64,000 bases of DNA from Poriferisodalis sp965215815 (GTDB lineage Bacteria > Actinomycetota > Acidimicrobiia > Acidimicrobiales > Poriferisodalaceae), in NCBI RefSeq assembly GCF_965215815.1, contig NZ_CBDCEO010000013.1:1302001-1366000 (forward strand). Direction: 5' to 3'. This document shows positions 25,165 to 34,565 of this stretch, in pieces. Under the pieces are notes generated by a model. The model had not been told where the DNA came from. It saw only the letters and a list, made by a program, of their open reading frames with translations, and did not search any database. Each line of letters begins with the position of its first letter. Within the stretch, counting starts at the first letter, position 1. A program made the position numbers and the translations under genes.

Positions 25165-25631
25165 TGATGGTGGCGCCGCAGCACGACACTTGGGTGGAAT
25201 TGACGCCCGAGGAGCTGCCGATCGCGGCCGTCTATGACTGGGCGCTCGACCCGGAGGCTGGGGCGGTGGTTCTGTTCTCGGGCACGGTCCGTGACCATGC
25301 CGAGCACCGCACGGGTGTTACGCAATTGGTCTATGAGGCGTACGAGTCGGAGGTTGGGCCGCGGCTTGCCGACATCGCTGCCGAGATGCGGCGGAAGTGG
25401 CCGAGCGTGCGCAAGGCGGCGCTGTTGCATCGGGTGGGGACGCTGTGTCTGACCGAGAGCTCGGTGGTGGTGGCCGCTTCGGCTCCGCATCGTGATGCAG
25501 CATTCGAAGCCGCCCGGTTCGGTATCGATACCTTGAAGGCCACGGTGCCGATCTGGAAGCAAGAGCATCACGACGGCGGAACCGACTGGGGTTTGCAGTC
25601 GCAGCCGATCGCGCAGGTGCCCGGGTCATGA
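25161..25631 (+). CDS. moaE: Molybdopterin synthase catalytic subunit MoaE
   Basis: 156 residues. FSGTVRDHAEHRTG, VYEAYESEV, LLHRVGTLCLTESSVVVAAS and the catalytic Lys segment TVPIWKQEHHDGG are characteristic. MoaE uses MoaD thiocarboxylate to build the dithiolene of molybdopterin. The MoaD gene is not in the window. ATG at 25161 overlaps the upstream stop; ATGs at 25164 and 25167 follow. Confidence 0.93.
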   Translation: MMMVAPQHDTWVELTPEELPIAAVYDWALDPEAGAVVLFSGTVRDHAEHRTGVTQLVYEAYESEVGPRLADIAAEMRRKWPSVRKAALLHRVGTLCLTESSVVVAASAPHRDAAFEAARFGIDTLKATVPIWKQEHHDGGTDWGLQSQPIAQVPGS

Positions 25632-27100
25632 GCCCGCTGCTGTTCTTGGCCATTGCCGTGGTGGTGCCGTTGTTGGGGATGGCTGTGCTGGGCGTGGGCG
25701 CTCGCTTGAAGAGTCAGCGTGTGACCGACGACGAAACCGAGCCGTTCCGGCGGAGGTTGGCGTCGCTTGCTCCTCGATTGTCGGGTGGGCGATCGACGGG
25801 CACGCCGGGGCTGACGCAGATGATGCGGCGGCTGAGGGGCGCACGAGGCGCTGACCCGGCCGACGCGAGTGATGCGGTTGTTGAAGCTGCGGCAGACAAC
25901 GCAGGAGCAAATGGCGCAGCGTCGAGGGACGCGTCGGACAGTGCGGCGCCGGACAGTGCGGGGTCGGACAGTGCGGCGTCGGACGGTGGGTCGGCTGGGA
26001 ACGACGGGGGCAGAAGGCGCCAGCGCGGCCGGCGTCGGCAACGCACTCAACGGCCCGAGACAACAACAATCGGCGTAGTTCGGCCCAAGGCCACGACTGC
26101 CAGCGTCCGGCTGATCGAGCGTGAGTACTCGTTGCCAGTGCTGCCACCATTCAGCGCCGAACTGGACGATCCCGCTTGGCAGCGACGAGATGCACGCACG
26201 CATGCACCCGGCCGTCGACCCGAAGCCGTGCAACCGCCAGCCCAAACGACGGAGCTTCCGGCGAGTTCGACACTGCCTTCGGCCAGTCCAGCCCAGCTTC
26301 CGGCGAGTTCGACACTGCCTTCGGCCAGTCCAACCCAGCCTCCGGCGAGTTCGACGCAGCCAGGGGTTGGCTCTGCAGGTTCGCCAGCCCTTGCGACACT
26401 GCCTTCGGCCAGTCCAGCCCAGCTTCCGGCGAGTTCGACGCAGCCTGGGGTTGGCTCTGCAGGTTCGCCAGCCCTTGCGACTCAGCCATCGGCGAGTTCG
26501 ACCCGGCTTCCGGCGAGTTCAACCCAGCCAGGGTTCGGCTCTGCACCGTCGCCGGCTCGTTCAGCGCGACCTGGGGTTGGCTCTGCACGGTCGCTGGCCC
26601 ATCCGGAGCAGCCGTCGCCGCGCTCGACGCGCCCGCCGGTTTCCAGCGTTCGCCTCGTACCCGCACAGGGGAGCGGCCGAGACCAAGATCAGCATCGACG
26701 GCCTGTCACACGCCCGGCAGCCGATAGCCGTCCTGGTCCCGACGGTCTTGGTGCTGTTCGTCCTGGTCCCGTCGGTCTTGGTGCCGTTCGTCCTGGTGCC
26801 GTTCGTCCTGGTGCCGCCCATCGCGATGTCGTGAGTCGCGATGCCAGACGTGGTGGTGCTGTTCGTCCTGGTGCTGTTCGTCGTGGTGCCGTTCGTCCTG
26901 GTGCTGTCCGTCGTGATGCCGACCGCCGCGTACACAGCACAGTTGGCGCTGCTCTGACCGCCCCCACAGCTCCGGAGCCCCCGCAGGCTGCGCCCCAGTT
27001 CAAGGGCACAGTGCGTCTCGTGGAGGTCCATACTCCAATCGTGCCTCCACGCAGCGAACGAGTCACATCTCGCAACCAAAGGCGTCGTCCTGGCTCGTGA
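25628..27100 (+). CDS. Membrane-anchored low-complexity protein with minisatellites
   Basis: 490 residues. One N-terminal hydrophobic helix (LLFLAIAVVVPLLGMAVLGVG), then disordered Ser/Ala/Asp, Pro/Ser/Thr (PASSTLPSASPAQ repeats near 210-330) and Arg/Gly/Ala/Val-Pro (GAVRPGAV repeats near 370-430) tracts. No domain recognised. The C-terminal KGTVRLVEVHTPIVPP resembles an earlier ASVRLIEREYSLPVLPP, an internal echo. It overlaps moaE by ATGA and its end overlaps the start of mreB, so a cell-envelope or scaffold role near MreB is a guess. Confidence 0.55.
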   Translation: MSPLLFLAIAVVVPLLGMAVLGVGARLKSQRVTDDETEPFRRRLASLAPRLSGGRSTGTPGLTQMMRRLRGARGADPADASDAVVEAAADNAGANGAASRDASDSAAPDSAGSDSAASDGGSAGNDGGRRRQRGRRRQRTQRPETTTIGVVRPKATTASVRLIEREYSLPVLPPFSAELDDPAWQRRDARTHAPGRRPEAVQPPAQTTELPASSTLPSASPAQLPASSTLPSASPTQPPASSTQPGVGSAGSPALATLPSASPAQLPASSTQPGVGSAGSPALATQPSASSTRLPASSTQPGFGSAPSPARSARPGVGSARSLAHPEQPSPRSTRPPVSSVRLVPAQGSGRDQDQHRRPVTRPAADSRPGPDGLGAVRPGPVGLGAVRPGAVRPGAAHRDVVSRDARRGGAVRPGAVRRGAVRPGAVRRDADRRVHSTVGAALTAPTAPEPPQAAPQFKGTVRLVEVHTPIVPPRSERVTSRNQRRRPGS

Positions 27101-28094
27101 CCTCGCGATCGATCTCGGCACCGCAAACACGCTGGTGTACGAGCGGGGACGAGGCATCGTGTTCAACGAGCCGTCGGTCATCGCTCTCAATGAGCGTTCA
27201 GGCGACGTGCTGTCGGTCGGGCGCGAAGCGTGGCAGATGATCGGGCGCACGCCCAGCTACATCATCGCTGCACGACCGTTGCGCCACGGCGCCATCACTG
27301 ACTTCGACATCACCCAGCGGATGATCCGGCTCATTCTTCAGGGCGTCGGTGTCGGCCGCTTCGGCCGGACCCGTGTTGCAGTCTGCGTGCCGTCGCTCAT
27401 CACGCCGGTGGAACGGCGTGCGGTGATCGAGGCGGCGCGGCGGGCCGGGGCGTCCGACGTCCGGCTCATCGAGCAGCCGATCGCTGCGGCCATCGGCTCT
27501 GGGTTGCCGATCCACGAGCCCACCGGCTCGCTGGTGATCGACGTCGGGGGCGGCACCGCCGAGATTGCGATGGTGTCGCTAGGCGGCTTGGTGGCGCTGC
27601 GTGCGGTGCGGGTGGGGTCGTTCGACTTGGACACTGCACTGATGAACTATTCACGACGTGTGCACGGCATCGCCATCGGCGAGCGCACTGCCGAGGAACT
27701 GAAGATCAGCATCGGGTCGGCGTGGCCGATCGACGACAAGTTCGACGCCGAAGTGAAGGGGCGCGACCTGTCGACAGGGCTGCCCCGCACGTTCCTCATC
27801 ACACCGACCGAGGTGCGATCGGCACTGGCAGACACGGTGGAGCTCATCGTGGAGGCCGTGCTGGAGTGCTTGGGCGAGGCGCCGCCGGAGCTGGCACAGG
27901 ACCTCATTCACACCGGTGCCTTGATGGTGGGCGGCGGGTCTCTGCTGCGGGGGCTGGACCAGCGCATCGCATCTGAGGCTCGGGTGCCGGTGCTGCGGTC
28001 GGAGTCGCCGCTTGAGACGGTGGTGCTGGGTGCGGGCCGAGCGCTCGAGAACTTCGAAGCGCTGCACGCCTCGCACACCATTCCCGGCCGGTAG
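27090..28094 (+). CDS. mreB: Rod-shape determining actin homologue MreB
   Basis: 334 residues. Actin-fold motifs: DLAIDLGTANTLVY (phosphate 1), AVCVPSLITPVERRAV, EQPIAAAIGSGLPI, VIDVGGGTAEIAM (phosphate 2), ERTAEELKISIGSA and LMVGGGSLLRGL (adenosine). MreB filaments guide lateral wall synthesis. The first ATG/GTG in frame (27135) would delete the phosphate 1 loop. The CTG at 27090, after AAAGG, gives the family-typical MARDLAIDLGTANT, so a CTG start is inferred. No mreC or mreD follows. Confidence 0.88.
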   Translation: MARDLAIDLGTANTLVYERGRGIVFNEPSVIALNERSGDVLSVGREAWQMIGRTPSYIIAARPLRHGAITDFDITQRMIRLILQGVGVGRFGRTRVAVCVPSLITPVERRAVIEAARRAGASDVRLIEQPIAAAIGSGLPIHEPTGSLVIDVGGGTAEIAMVSLGGLVALRAVRVGSFDLDTALMNYSRRVHGIAIGERTAEELKISIGSAWPIDDKFDAEVKGRDLSTGLPRTFLITPTEVRSALADTVELIVEAVLECLGEAPPELAQDLIHTGALMVGGGSLLRGLDQRIASEARVPVLRSESPLETVVLGAGRALENFEALHASHTIPGR

Positions 28095-28136
28095 CGGACC
28101 GTCCGCAGCGGTGTTGTCCGCTGGTTGGTTGTGCTC

Positions 28137-29855
28137 ATGGGATCACTCTTTCGCGGGGGTGTGACACGCTCCAGCTCGCTCGCGACAACGCCGGCGCTGG
28201 CAGCTGAGGTGGCGCGCCGGGCCGCTTGTTCGGCGGTTGGGGTGGTGTGCTGGGCCGCTTGTTCGGCGGTTGGGGTGGTGTGCTGCGGCGCGTTCGCGAA
28301 AAGGCCGTTGCTGGCGGCGGCGGTGCTCTTGCTGGCGGTCGCGGGCTGCTCGGGATCGCCTTCAGAACCAGCGCCGACGTTCCCGCCGCAACCGGCTCCC
28401 GCCGACGGCTTCGACGCAGGCACGTTGACCTTGGGTGTGTTGGTTGACCTGTCGGGTCCAGCCGCCGAGGCAGATCGTGCGGCGCTCGCCGGCGTGCAGG
28501 CCTACTGGGCCGGGGTCAATGTTCGTGGCGGGGTGGCGCAGCTGTACTCGGTCGAATTGTCGGTGAGGGACATTGGCGATGTCGAAGCGGCCGCTGCCGC
28601 GCTTGAGGGGTGGGACATAGCAGCGCTGGCCTACGTGAGCGCGGGCGTCGACACGGTCGAGCTCACCAGGCCTCGTCGCACCTCGTCTGCTGGCCTGCCT
28701 CGCACCCCGTCTGTTGACACATCCGGCACCTCGTCTGTTGACACATTCAACGTTCCGTCTGTCGACACATCCGGCACCTCGTCTGTTGACACATCCAACG
28801 TTCCGTCTGTTGACACATCCGGCACCTCGTCTGTCGACATCTCCGACACCTTGTCCGGCACTCAATTCGAAGTCCCGTCTGACGTTTCGCCCATGCAGTT
28901 GCCGCTTCCGACTGTGCCCGCGGTGGCCACGCTTGCCGGCGAGGACCTGGCCTGGGTGCTCACGTCGACGACGCCGGTGGAGCTGACCACGGTGGCCTTG
29001 CTGGACCGATTCCGAGCGAGCGGTCCGGGGGCGACCTGGTGCGTCGTGGTGGACGGCTCACACCTCGGCCGTCAGGTTGCGGCAGCGGCCCATGTGGCGG
29101 GCGCGGCCCGTGAGACGGTGCCAGCGATGCTCGACCTCGACGTGGGCGAGATCGAGGTGCTCGACCTGTCTGCATCTGTGTTCGACGTCGCCGATGCAGT
29201 CGCCGACCGACGTTGCCGCTATGTGCTGGTCGAGGTTGCCGAGTCGCGGGCGACCGGTGTGCTCGAACAGCTGCCACCGAACCTGACCGTGGTGCGGCGC
29301 TCCACCCTGGCTGTCGAACTTGAACTGCCGACGCAGGTAGAGCTGTTCATCGACCCGGCGCCGCCGTGGACGGCTGGCCAATCCGCTGTGATGGACGCTT
29401 TCGCCGCCGACTGGGCGAGCTTCGCCGCTGGCTCGCAGTCTGACTCGCAGTCTGACTCGCGTACGCAGCCCGACTCGGCCGTGCAGGCTGGCTCGGCCGT
29501 GCAGGCTGGCTCGGCCGCGCAGCCTGACTCGCGCACGCGGGCTGGATGGCTGTCACAGCTGCGCCTGCACACACTGCTGGAGGACGCTTTCGCTGGCGGC
29601 GACGTGAGCCGTGAGCGACTGGTGGAGCTCTCTGAACTCGTCGAGCCGGTCGATCCCGATCGCAACACGCTGCCCGGCGTGCCACGTATCGGCATGGACA
29701 TCTCCGAGCCAGTCGGCGGCGGTCCGTTGCGCACGCTTCGTCTCTACGGACGCAGCGACATCGGCGCAGACAGCCGCGGACTGCGCCAAGTACTCCTCTA
29801 TGACGCAACACGCTTCGTGGAAGAACTGCGAAACCGCCTCAGCGCCCGCGGCTAG
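28137..29855 (+). CDS. Lipoprotein with periplasmic-binding-protein-like fold and internal repeats
   Basis: 572 residues from ATG 28137; a GTG near 28280 would place the signal peptide at the N-terminus more normally. Lipobox LLAVAGCSG, then TLTLGVLVDLSGPAAEADRAAL and GVQAYWAGVNVRGGV, like branched-chain amino-acid-type binding proteins. Inserted repeats are SVDTSGTSSVDT near 190-240 and QSDSQSD/AVQAGS near 430-460. A 33-bp duplication (AACSAVGVVCW) precedes the signal region. Ligand unknown. Confidence 0.6.
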   Translation: MGSLFRGGVTRSSSLATTPALAAEVARRAACSAVGVVCWAACSAVGVVCCGAFAKRPLLAAAVLLLAVAGCSGSPSEPAPTFPPQPAPADGFDAGTLTLGVLVDLSGPAAEADRAALAGVQAYWAGVNVRGGVAQLYSVELSVRDIGDVEAAAAALEGWDIAALAYVSAGVDTVELTRPRRTSSAGLPRTPSVDTSGTSSVDTFNVPSVDTSGTSSVDTSNVPSVDTSGTSSVDISDTLSGTQFEVPSDVSPMQLPLPTVPAVATLAGEDLAWVLTSTTPVELTTVALLDRFRASGPGATWCVVVDGSHLGRQVAAAAHVAGAARETVPAMLDLDVGEIEVLDLSASVFDVADAVADRRCRYVLVEVAESRATGVLEQLPPNLTVVRRSTLAVELELPTQVELFIDPAPPWTAGQSAVMDAFAADWASFAAGSQSDSQSDSRTQPDSAVQAGSAVQAGSAAQPDSRTRAGWLSQLRLHTLLEDAFAGGDVSRERLVELSELVEPVDPDRNTLPGVPRIGMDISEPVGGGPLRTLRLYGRSDIGADSRGLRQVLLYDATRFVEELRNRLSARG

Positions 29856-29900
29856 ACGCGCTCTTGGTCCGTGTGTCGGCGCATGGCGGTGGGGGCGCTG

Positions 29901-30746
29901 TCAGTGGACAGGCACGCCGAGCAATTCGCCGGCGACGGCTCGCACCTGGCGGTCACGGTCCTCGAGCCCCGCTCGCACGGCGTCGGCGGCACGGTCATTG
30001 TCGAACTGGTGCAGGCCGAGCAGCGCCCGACGCCGGATCTGAGGCCGGTCCTCCATCGCGGCCAACAGCACTTCGAGCGCCATTGCCCGAGCCGCGTCGT
30101 GGTGTGCGTCCGCTCCAGCTGCTGCGCTCGTGCCAGCATTGGTGCCCGGTTCAGCGTCGTGGTGTGCGTCCGCTCCGGCAGCCGCGTCCGAGCCCGCGTC
30201 AGCGCTCGCATCCGCATCGGCGTCAGCGCCTGCATCGGCATCGGCGACCGCATCCGCAGTCTCGTCCGGGCCAGCGCCCGCATCCGCATCAGCATCGGCG
30301 TCAGCATCTAGACCCGCGGCGATCGCACCCAGCGCCGCGACGGCACTCTCACGGCACAGCGGATCGTCGTGTCCACGGGCAACCCGGCACAGCTCCTCAA
30401 CCGGCCCGGGATCCTGGTCACGCTCGCCGAGCGCTGCCGCCGCAGCCTCCACCACCGACGCATCCGGATCGCTCAGCAGCCCCACAAGTTCGACCTCGGC
30501 CGGTGCCAGCTCCGCAGCCCGGCACCGCACCACCGTTGCCTCATCCCCCAGCGCCTGCCTGACCTGCGCGACCTGCAGCTCACCGCAGCGCGCCAACGCC
30601 CCGAGCGCCGCCGCTCGCACGGCCGCATCGCTGTCAGAGAGCAGCCGCTCGGCGACCACAGCCTCGCCTCGGTGCCCGGCCACTACCGCCTCGAGCCGGC
30701 GTGCATAGGCATCGTCCGCTGCCTCGCCGGGCTCGTCGCTGCTCAT
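29901..30746 (-). CDS. HEAT/PBS-lyase-repeat-like protein with Asp-Ala-rich insert
   Basis: 281 residues. Alternating helices of HEAT type (SDSDAAVRAAALGALARCGE, DPDASVVEAAAAALGE, PLCRESAVAALGAIAAG) are interrupted near residues 145-205 by a DADADA/GADADA tract with two copies of AAGADAHHDA, and then resume (RPQIRRRALLGLHQFDND). HEAT repeats bind proteins; no enzyme motif is seen. ATG at 30746. Confidence 0.62.
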   Translation of the reverse strand: MSSDEPGEAADDAYARRLEAVVAGHRGEAVVAERLLSDSDAAVRAAALGALARCGELQVAQVRQALGDEATVVRCRAAELAPAEVELVGLLSDPDASVVEAAAAALGERDQDPGPVEELCRVARGHDDPLCRESAVAALGAIAAGLDADADADADAGAGPDETADAVADADAGADADADASADAGSDAAAGADAHHDAEPGTNAGTSAAAGADAHHDAARAMALEVLLAAMEDRPQIRRRALLGLHQFDNDRAADAVRAGLEDRDRQVRAVAGELLGVPVH

Positions 30747-30782
30747 TTGCTGGTCGCCTGGGTCGTCTGTGCCTTAACGCCG

Positions 30783-30895
30783 TTCATCCGATGATCGCTT
30801 CGGCCGTCAGCGCCCCGCCGTCGTTGATCCGATGGTCGCTTCGGCCGTCGGCGGCCACGCCGCTCATCCGATGATCGCTTCGAGCATGAGCGCCC
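30783..30895. repeat. Triplicated 38-43-bp segment at the 3' end of a small membrane-protein gene
   Basis: CATCCGATGATCGCTTCG or a one-base variant recurs at about 30788, 30827 and 30867. The last copy contains the stop codon of the minus-strand gene 30864-31061; the others repeat its LEAIIG-stop end downstream. Confidence 0.6.
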
Positions 30896-31061
30896 CCACG
30901 GCCGCGCCAATGGCCACCAACGCCACCAACGCCATAGCGCAGATGGCGGTGAACGCTGCCAGCCCGACAACCGCAATCAGCCTGCGCCAGATCGCTGTCG
31001 GCTTGTACGGCCAGCGCCCCGACTCCGTGGACCCGAACTCCATGGGCCCAATATGCACCAT
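30864..31061 (-). CDS. Small predicted membrane protein
   Basis: 65 residues from ATG 31061 (or 59 from ATG 31043). A hydrophilic start (MEFGSTESGRWPYKPTAIW) is followed by one long hydrophobic stretch (LIAVVGLAAFTAICAMALVALVAIGAAVGALML). It diverges from the PDZ-Lon protease gene, whose possible upstream starts overlap it. No family recognised. Confidence 0.5.
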   Translation of the reverse strand: MVHIGPMEFGSTESGRWPYKPTAIWRRLIAVVGLAAFTAICAMALVALVAIGAAVGALMLEAIIG

Positions 31062-31097
31062 TGGCCGGCCGAACCGCGCATGGCCCAACAAGGGCGC

Positions 31098-32318
31098 ATG
31101 GCACGCTGTGCGCCTGTGACCGATGCGTCCGGCGGCAAACCGGCAGACGAACCTGGCGACGATCCCCAACGGGACGACGCTGACATCGGCTGGCGCGCCC
31201 TGGCCGGTTCGCTCGACGACCCGGGTTTCGCCTCGCCGCCACTGCCTGCGGCCCCTGACGCCGACGAGCCCGAACACCACGCCGAGCCCACCTCGTCAGG
31301 CCACCCGCGCCCCAGGCAGTACTCACGCGCAAGCGTCACTGTCATCGTGGTGCAGATCGTTCTCGCGCTGCTGATCATCGGCGGTTTCACCATCCGCCTG
31401 CTCAGCAAAGTGGTCATCGCGCCCGGCGGCACGTCAGACATCGAGGAATTTGTCCAGGTCAACGACCACCCGGCATACCCGTCCGACGCCTCCATCAGCC
31501 TCGTCAGCGTTCGCACCAGCTTCGGCCCGTCGCTGTTCGAGGTGATCGGCGGCTGGCTCGACGGCGCCCTCGAGGTCGTCGATCTCGAGGACATCCTCGG
31601 CGAACGCACCATCGCCGAGAATCGGGACGACGGCCGTCTCCAGATGGACCAGTCGACACAGGTCGCCGTGGCTGTTGCGCTCGAGCACCTGGGCTACGAG
31701 ATCATGACGCCGGTCGGTGCCCGAGTCGAACGGGTGATGTCCGACTCCCCGGCCGAGGATGCCCTGCGCGCAGGCGACATCGTCCGGGCGGTCGGCGACA
31801 CGCCCATCATGACGGCACAGCAGCTGTCCGACACCATCAAGGCCAACGAACCCGGCACAACAGCGGCACTCACCGCCCTCGACCCCGACGGCGAAACACG
31901 AACCGTCACTGTCACCCTGGCCGATCGTGACGGCGTCGCTCTCCTCGGCGTCATCGTCTCCACCCATGTCGAGTTCGCCGAGCTCCCCATCGACGTGACC
32001 CTCAACGTCGAGAACATCGGCGGCCCCTCAGCGGGCCTCGCCTTCACGCTGTCGGTCATCGACGCTCTCACGCCCGAACCGCTCACCGGCAACCTCGACG
32101 TGGCCGCCACCGGCACTATCCACCATGACGGCACGGTCGGGCCCATCGGCGGCGTGTCCCAGAAATCCCACGCCGTCGTACGAGCCGGCATGGACCTCTT
32201 CCTGGTGCCCGCATCCCAGGTCGAAGAAGCGGTCGCCGTCGCCGACCCTTCAGTCAGCGTCGTCGGCGTCGAATCACTCGAAGAGGCCCTCGCCGCCATC
32301 GAAGACCACCGGTCCTGA
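31098..32318 (+). CDS. YlbL-type membrane-anchored PDZ/Lon-domain serine protease
   Basis: About 406 residues. Acidic N-terminus, one membrane helix (SVTVIVVQIVLALLIIGGF), a PDZ domain (VMSDSPAEDALRAGDIVRAVGD) and a C-terminal Lon-type proteolytic domain with catalytic Ser in NIGGPSAGLAF and Lys in GGVSQKSHAV. YlbL proteins act at the extracytoplasmic face in envelope quality control. Starts at 31053, 31080, 31098 or GTG 31116 are possible; 31098 follows AAGGG closely. Confidence 0.85.
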   Translation: MARCAPVTDASGGKPADEPGDDPQRDDADIGWRALAGSLDDPGFASPPLPAAPDADEPEHHAEPTSSGHPRPRQYSRASVTVIVVQIVLALLIIGGFTIRLLSKVVIAPGGTSDIEEFVQVNDHPAYPSDASISLVSVRTSFGPSLFEVIGGWLDGALEVVDLEDILGERTIAENRDDGRLQMDQSTQVAVAVALEHLGYEIMTPVGARVERVMSDSPAEDALRAGDIVRAVGDTPIMTAQQLSDTIKANEPGTTAALTALDPDGETRTVTVTLADRDGVALLGVIVSTHVEFAELPIDVTLNVENIGGPSAGLAFTLSVIDALTPEPLTGNLDVAATGTIHHDGTVGPIGGVSQKSHAVVRAGMDLFLVPASQVEEAVAVADPSVSVVGVESLEEALAAIEDHRS

Positions 32319-32344
32319 CCGACCCCCGCCCCAGGACCCACAGC

Positions 32345-32506
32345 CTCATCCCCGGGCGCGCTGAACTGCAGCACCAGCAGTCCGCCGCTCATCGCGAGGA
32401 CGATCGCCGGGAACGCAAGGCCGATCTGCGCTTGGTCAAGGCGCACCACTACACGGTGATCGGTTTCATCGTGGCGCTGTTCGTGGTGAACCTGACGTTC
32501 CTATAG
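32345..32506 (+). pseudogene. C-terminal fragment of the SEEDRSRLYAWF coiled-coil membrane family
   Basis: A frame ending at the TAG 32504-32506 encodes RRERKADLRLVKAHHYTVIG followed by FIVALFVVNLTFL, nearly identical to the C-termini of the genes at 38239 and 41046. The N-terminal domain and a start codon are missing. It is on the opposite strand to the two complete copies. Confidence 0.7.
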
Positions 32507-32525
32507 ACCGCCCCGCAGCTTCCGC

Positions 32526-34490
32526 CTAGCGGGTGATCGTGACGGTGTAGGCGTCACCCTTGTCTGCGGTGACGGTGATTGTGTAGCCGCGCAGGGTGAC
32601 CCGCTCGCCCAGTTGCAGCACCGGAAAGTCATCCACAAGGCCATTGCCGCTGTCGCCGGCGATCTTGATGGGCAGCTGGCCGTTGTCCACCCGGGAGTCC
32701 ATCGTGTACACCAGCACGCCCTCTTCGAGCAGGCCGTGGCGAGGTGCCGCGCCCGACTGGTGAGTGTCGGGTGCGGTGGCGTCATAGCCGAGTCGCCGCC
32801 GATTCTCGATCACGATCATCTCGTGCTCGTTCAGCGGCACGATGGTCATGGCGGTTCCCGTGCCCGGCCGGGCGACCGGCTGCAGCGGCACCGGGGCGCC
32901 CAAACGCACACCACACACCACCTGGGCCGGTTCCAGCCACCCGAGCTGCCAGCGCGTCCACGCCAGCATCTCCGCCGGTGTCGCGAGCCACAGCGAGAAG
33001 TCAGAGTGTGAGTAGCGGGCCTTCAGACCCATCAACCCGATTTCCACGGACACCCAAGCGGTGCCGTCAGGCGGATCGCCGTCGCTGTGGAGGCTGGCGT
33101 CGTACGGGTACAGGTCGACCAGGCCGAAGTTGTGAACAAGCTCATGCGCGGCAGTCAGACCCCAATTCCAAGGCACGCCGGCACCTGTACCCGGATGGGT
33201 ATTGATCCTCAAGCCCGACAGCGCCGTCTCGTCGGCATAGGCATACCCCAACGCCAAGCCGCGCCCGAAGTGATCGCTGGGGAACACCGTCAGCACGACG
33301 TCGGTGTCGGAGAAGTCGTAGGAGTCGTCGGCCAGCCGTACTGATTCCGCGCCCGCCGATGGCCACAGACCGGTCGCCCCAGCAGCGTCGTCGGCAAGAT
33401 AGGTCCGGTACTCGTGAGGCGCGCGCCACCAGTGGTGCACCACATCAATGTCGAGGTCCAGCTTCCCGTAACTCTGAGCTTCCAGGTACTCCTCCATCAC
33501 TGGCAGGCCCGATGCCACCTCCTCATGTGTCGCGTGGCTGGCCTGCGCATCGGGGAAGTCCATGAACAGCACGGTGATCTTCACGCGACCTGACGACGGA
33601 TCAACCGCTTCCGACAACGGGAAGCCCACTGTTGTCCGCACATTGCTGAGACTTGGCGGCCGGCAGTCATCGTGATCGGTCGCCGGGTTCGCTCCAGACA
33701 GATACAGGTCGATCGCGGCTTGGGACACGGCTGAGTTGCCGCCGAAGACTCGCAAGTCGACCGCAGCGTTCCCACCACGGGCAGCATCGAGGTACGACGC
33801 TGTGTCCGCAGGGATCTGGGCGGGATCGGCCAGCACCAGCGGGGCGCACAGGCGGCACAGCAGTACTGGGTGTCCGCCCCGAGCGGCATACGGTCCCGCC
33901 ACCAGAGCGTCGGCGAACACCTCGCCGCTGGCCACGATCGCCGTGCGGCCCAACCCCGGCATCACACCCGGCGTGATCTGGCGCGCAGCCGCCACGCCAG
34001 TGCTGTAGCGATCCGACCCGCTGACCCGCGAAGCGGTGATGCCTGCTTGCGCCAGCGCTTCGAGCACCCCCGCGCTGACCCCGCGCCCGGGACCGTGTTC
34101 GCCGCCGCCCGCGTCAGGTCCGATCACCACCGCGTCGGTCACACTTGCACGCCCCAAGAACGCCAGAGCGTCAGCGCGCAGCCCGTCCGGCGAGGTCATC
34201 AACACCGACGCGCCCGACGCTCCCGCCACCGAAGCCGCCACCACAGCGTCAGTCCAACGCTCACCCGACACCAGCACTACCGATGACAGCGAGCCCCCGG
34301 CTTCAGCAGCCACCGCCTCCGCAATCAGCAACGACATGGCGTAGCGATCCGCGCCGCCGTACCGGAGCACTTCGACGCCGAGATCGTCGTCCGCTGCGGC
34401 CGCTGCGGTACGTGCCGGCCACCCCAGCGCACCGCCCAGCCCGACGACGACAGACAAGAGGACAGCAGCCAGGCGCCTCACCCACGGCAC
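32526..34490 (-). CDS. Secreted CWB2 protein with M6-like metalloprotease domain
   Basis: 654 residues. Signal peptide (LAAVLLSVVVGLGGALGWPA), two to three CWB2 cell-wall-binding repeats at about 35-285 (RYGGADRYAMSLLIAE, RVSGSDRYSTGVAAAR, LRVFGGNSAVSQAAIDLYL), then an M6-type domain with the zinc motif AAHELVHNFGLVDLYPYD near 460 and a C-terminal beta region. Likely anchored to wall polymers and degrading extracellular protein. The GTG at 34490 follows AGGGGCAGG. Confidence 0.85.
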   Translation of the reverse strand: MPWVRRLAAVLLSVVVGLGGALGWPARTAAAAADDDLGVEVLRYGGADRYAMSLLIAEAVAAEAGGSLSSVVLVSGERWTDAVVAASVAGASGASVLMTSPDGLRADALAFLGRASVTDAVVIGPDAGGGEHGPGRGVSAGVLEALAQAGITASRVSGSDRYSTGVAAARQITPGVMPGLGRTAIVASGEVFADALVAGPYAARGGHPVLLCRLCAPLVLADPAQIPADTASYLDAARGGNAAVDLRVFGGNSAVSQAAIDLYLSGANPATDHDDCRPPSLSNVRTTVGFPLSEAVDPSSGRVKITVLFMDFPDAQASHATHEEVASGLPVMEEYLEAQSYGKLDLDIDVVHHWWRAPHEYRTYLADDAAGATGLWPSAGAESVRLADDSYDFSDTDVVLTVFPSDHFGRGLALGYAYADETALSGLRINTHPGTGAGVPWNWGLTAAHELVHNFGLVDLYPYDASLHSDGDPPDGTAWVSVEIGLMGLKARYSHSDFSLWLATPAEMLAWTRWQLGWLEPAQVVCGVRLGAPVPLQPVARPGTGTAMTIVPLNEHEMIVIENRRRLGYDATAPDTHQSGAAPRHGLLEEGVLVYTMDSRVDNGQLPIKIAGDSGNGLVDDFPVLQLGERVTLRGYTITVTADKGDAYTVTITR

Positions 34491-34565
34491 GCTACCTGCC
34501 CCTGTCGGACAGATCAGCGCCCTCTCAGGGCGACTCCGCTGCTGAGCGGTTGGTGGCCCTGAAGC

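Noticed and set aside
26121..26834. Long alternative frames through the 25628-27100 gene
   Set aside because: Low-complexity GC-rich repeats keep several frames open; only the frame with a membrane start, overlap with moaE and matching VRL motifs is credible.
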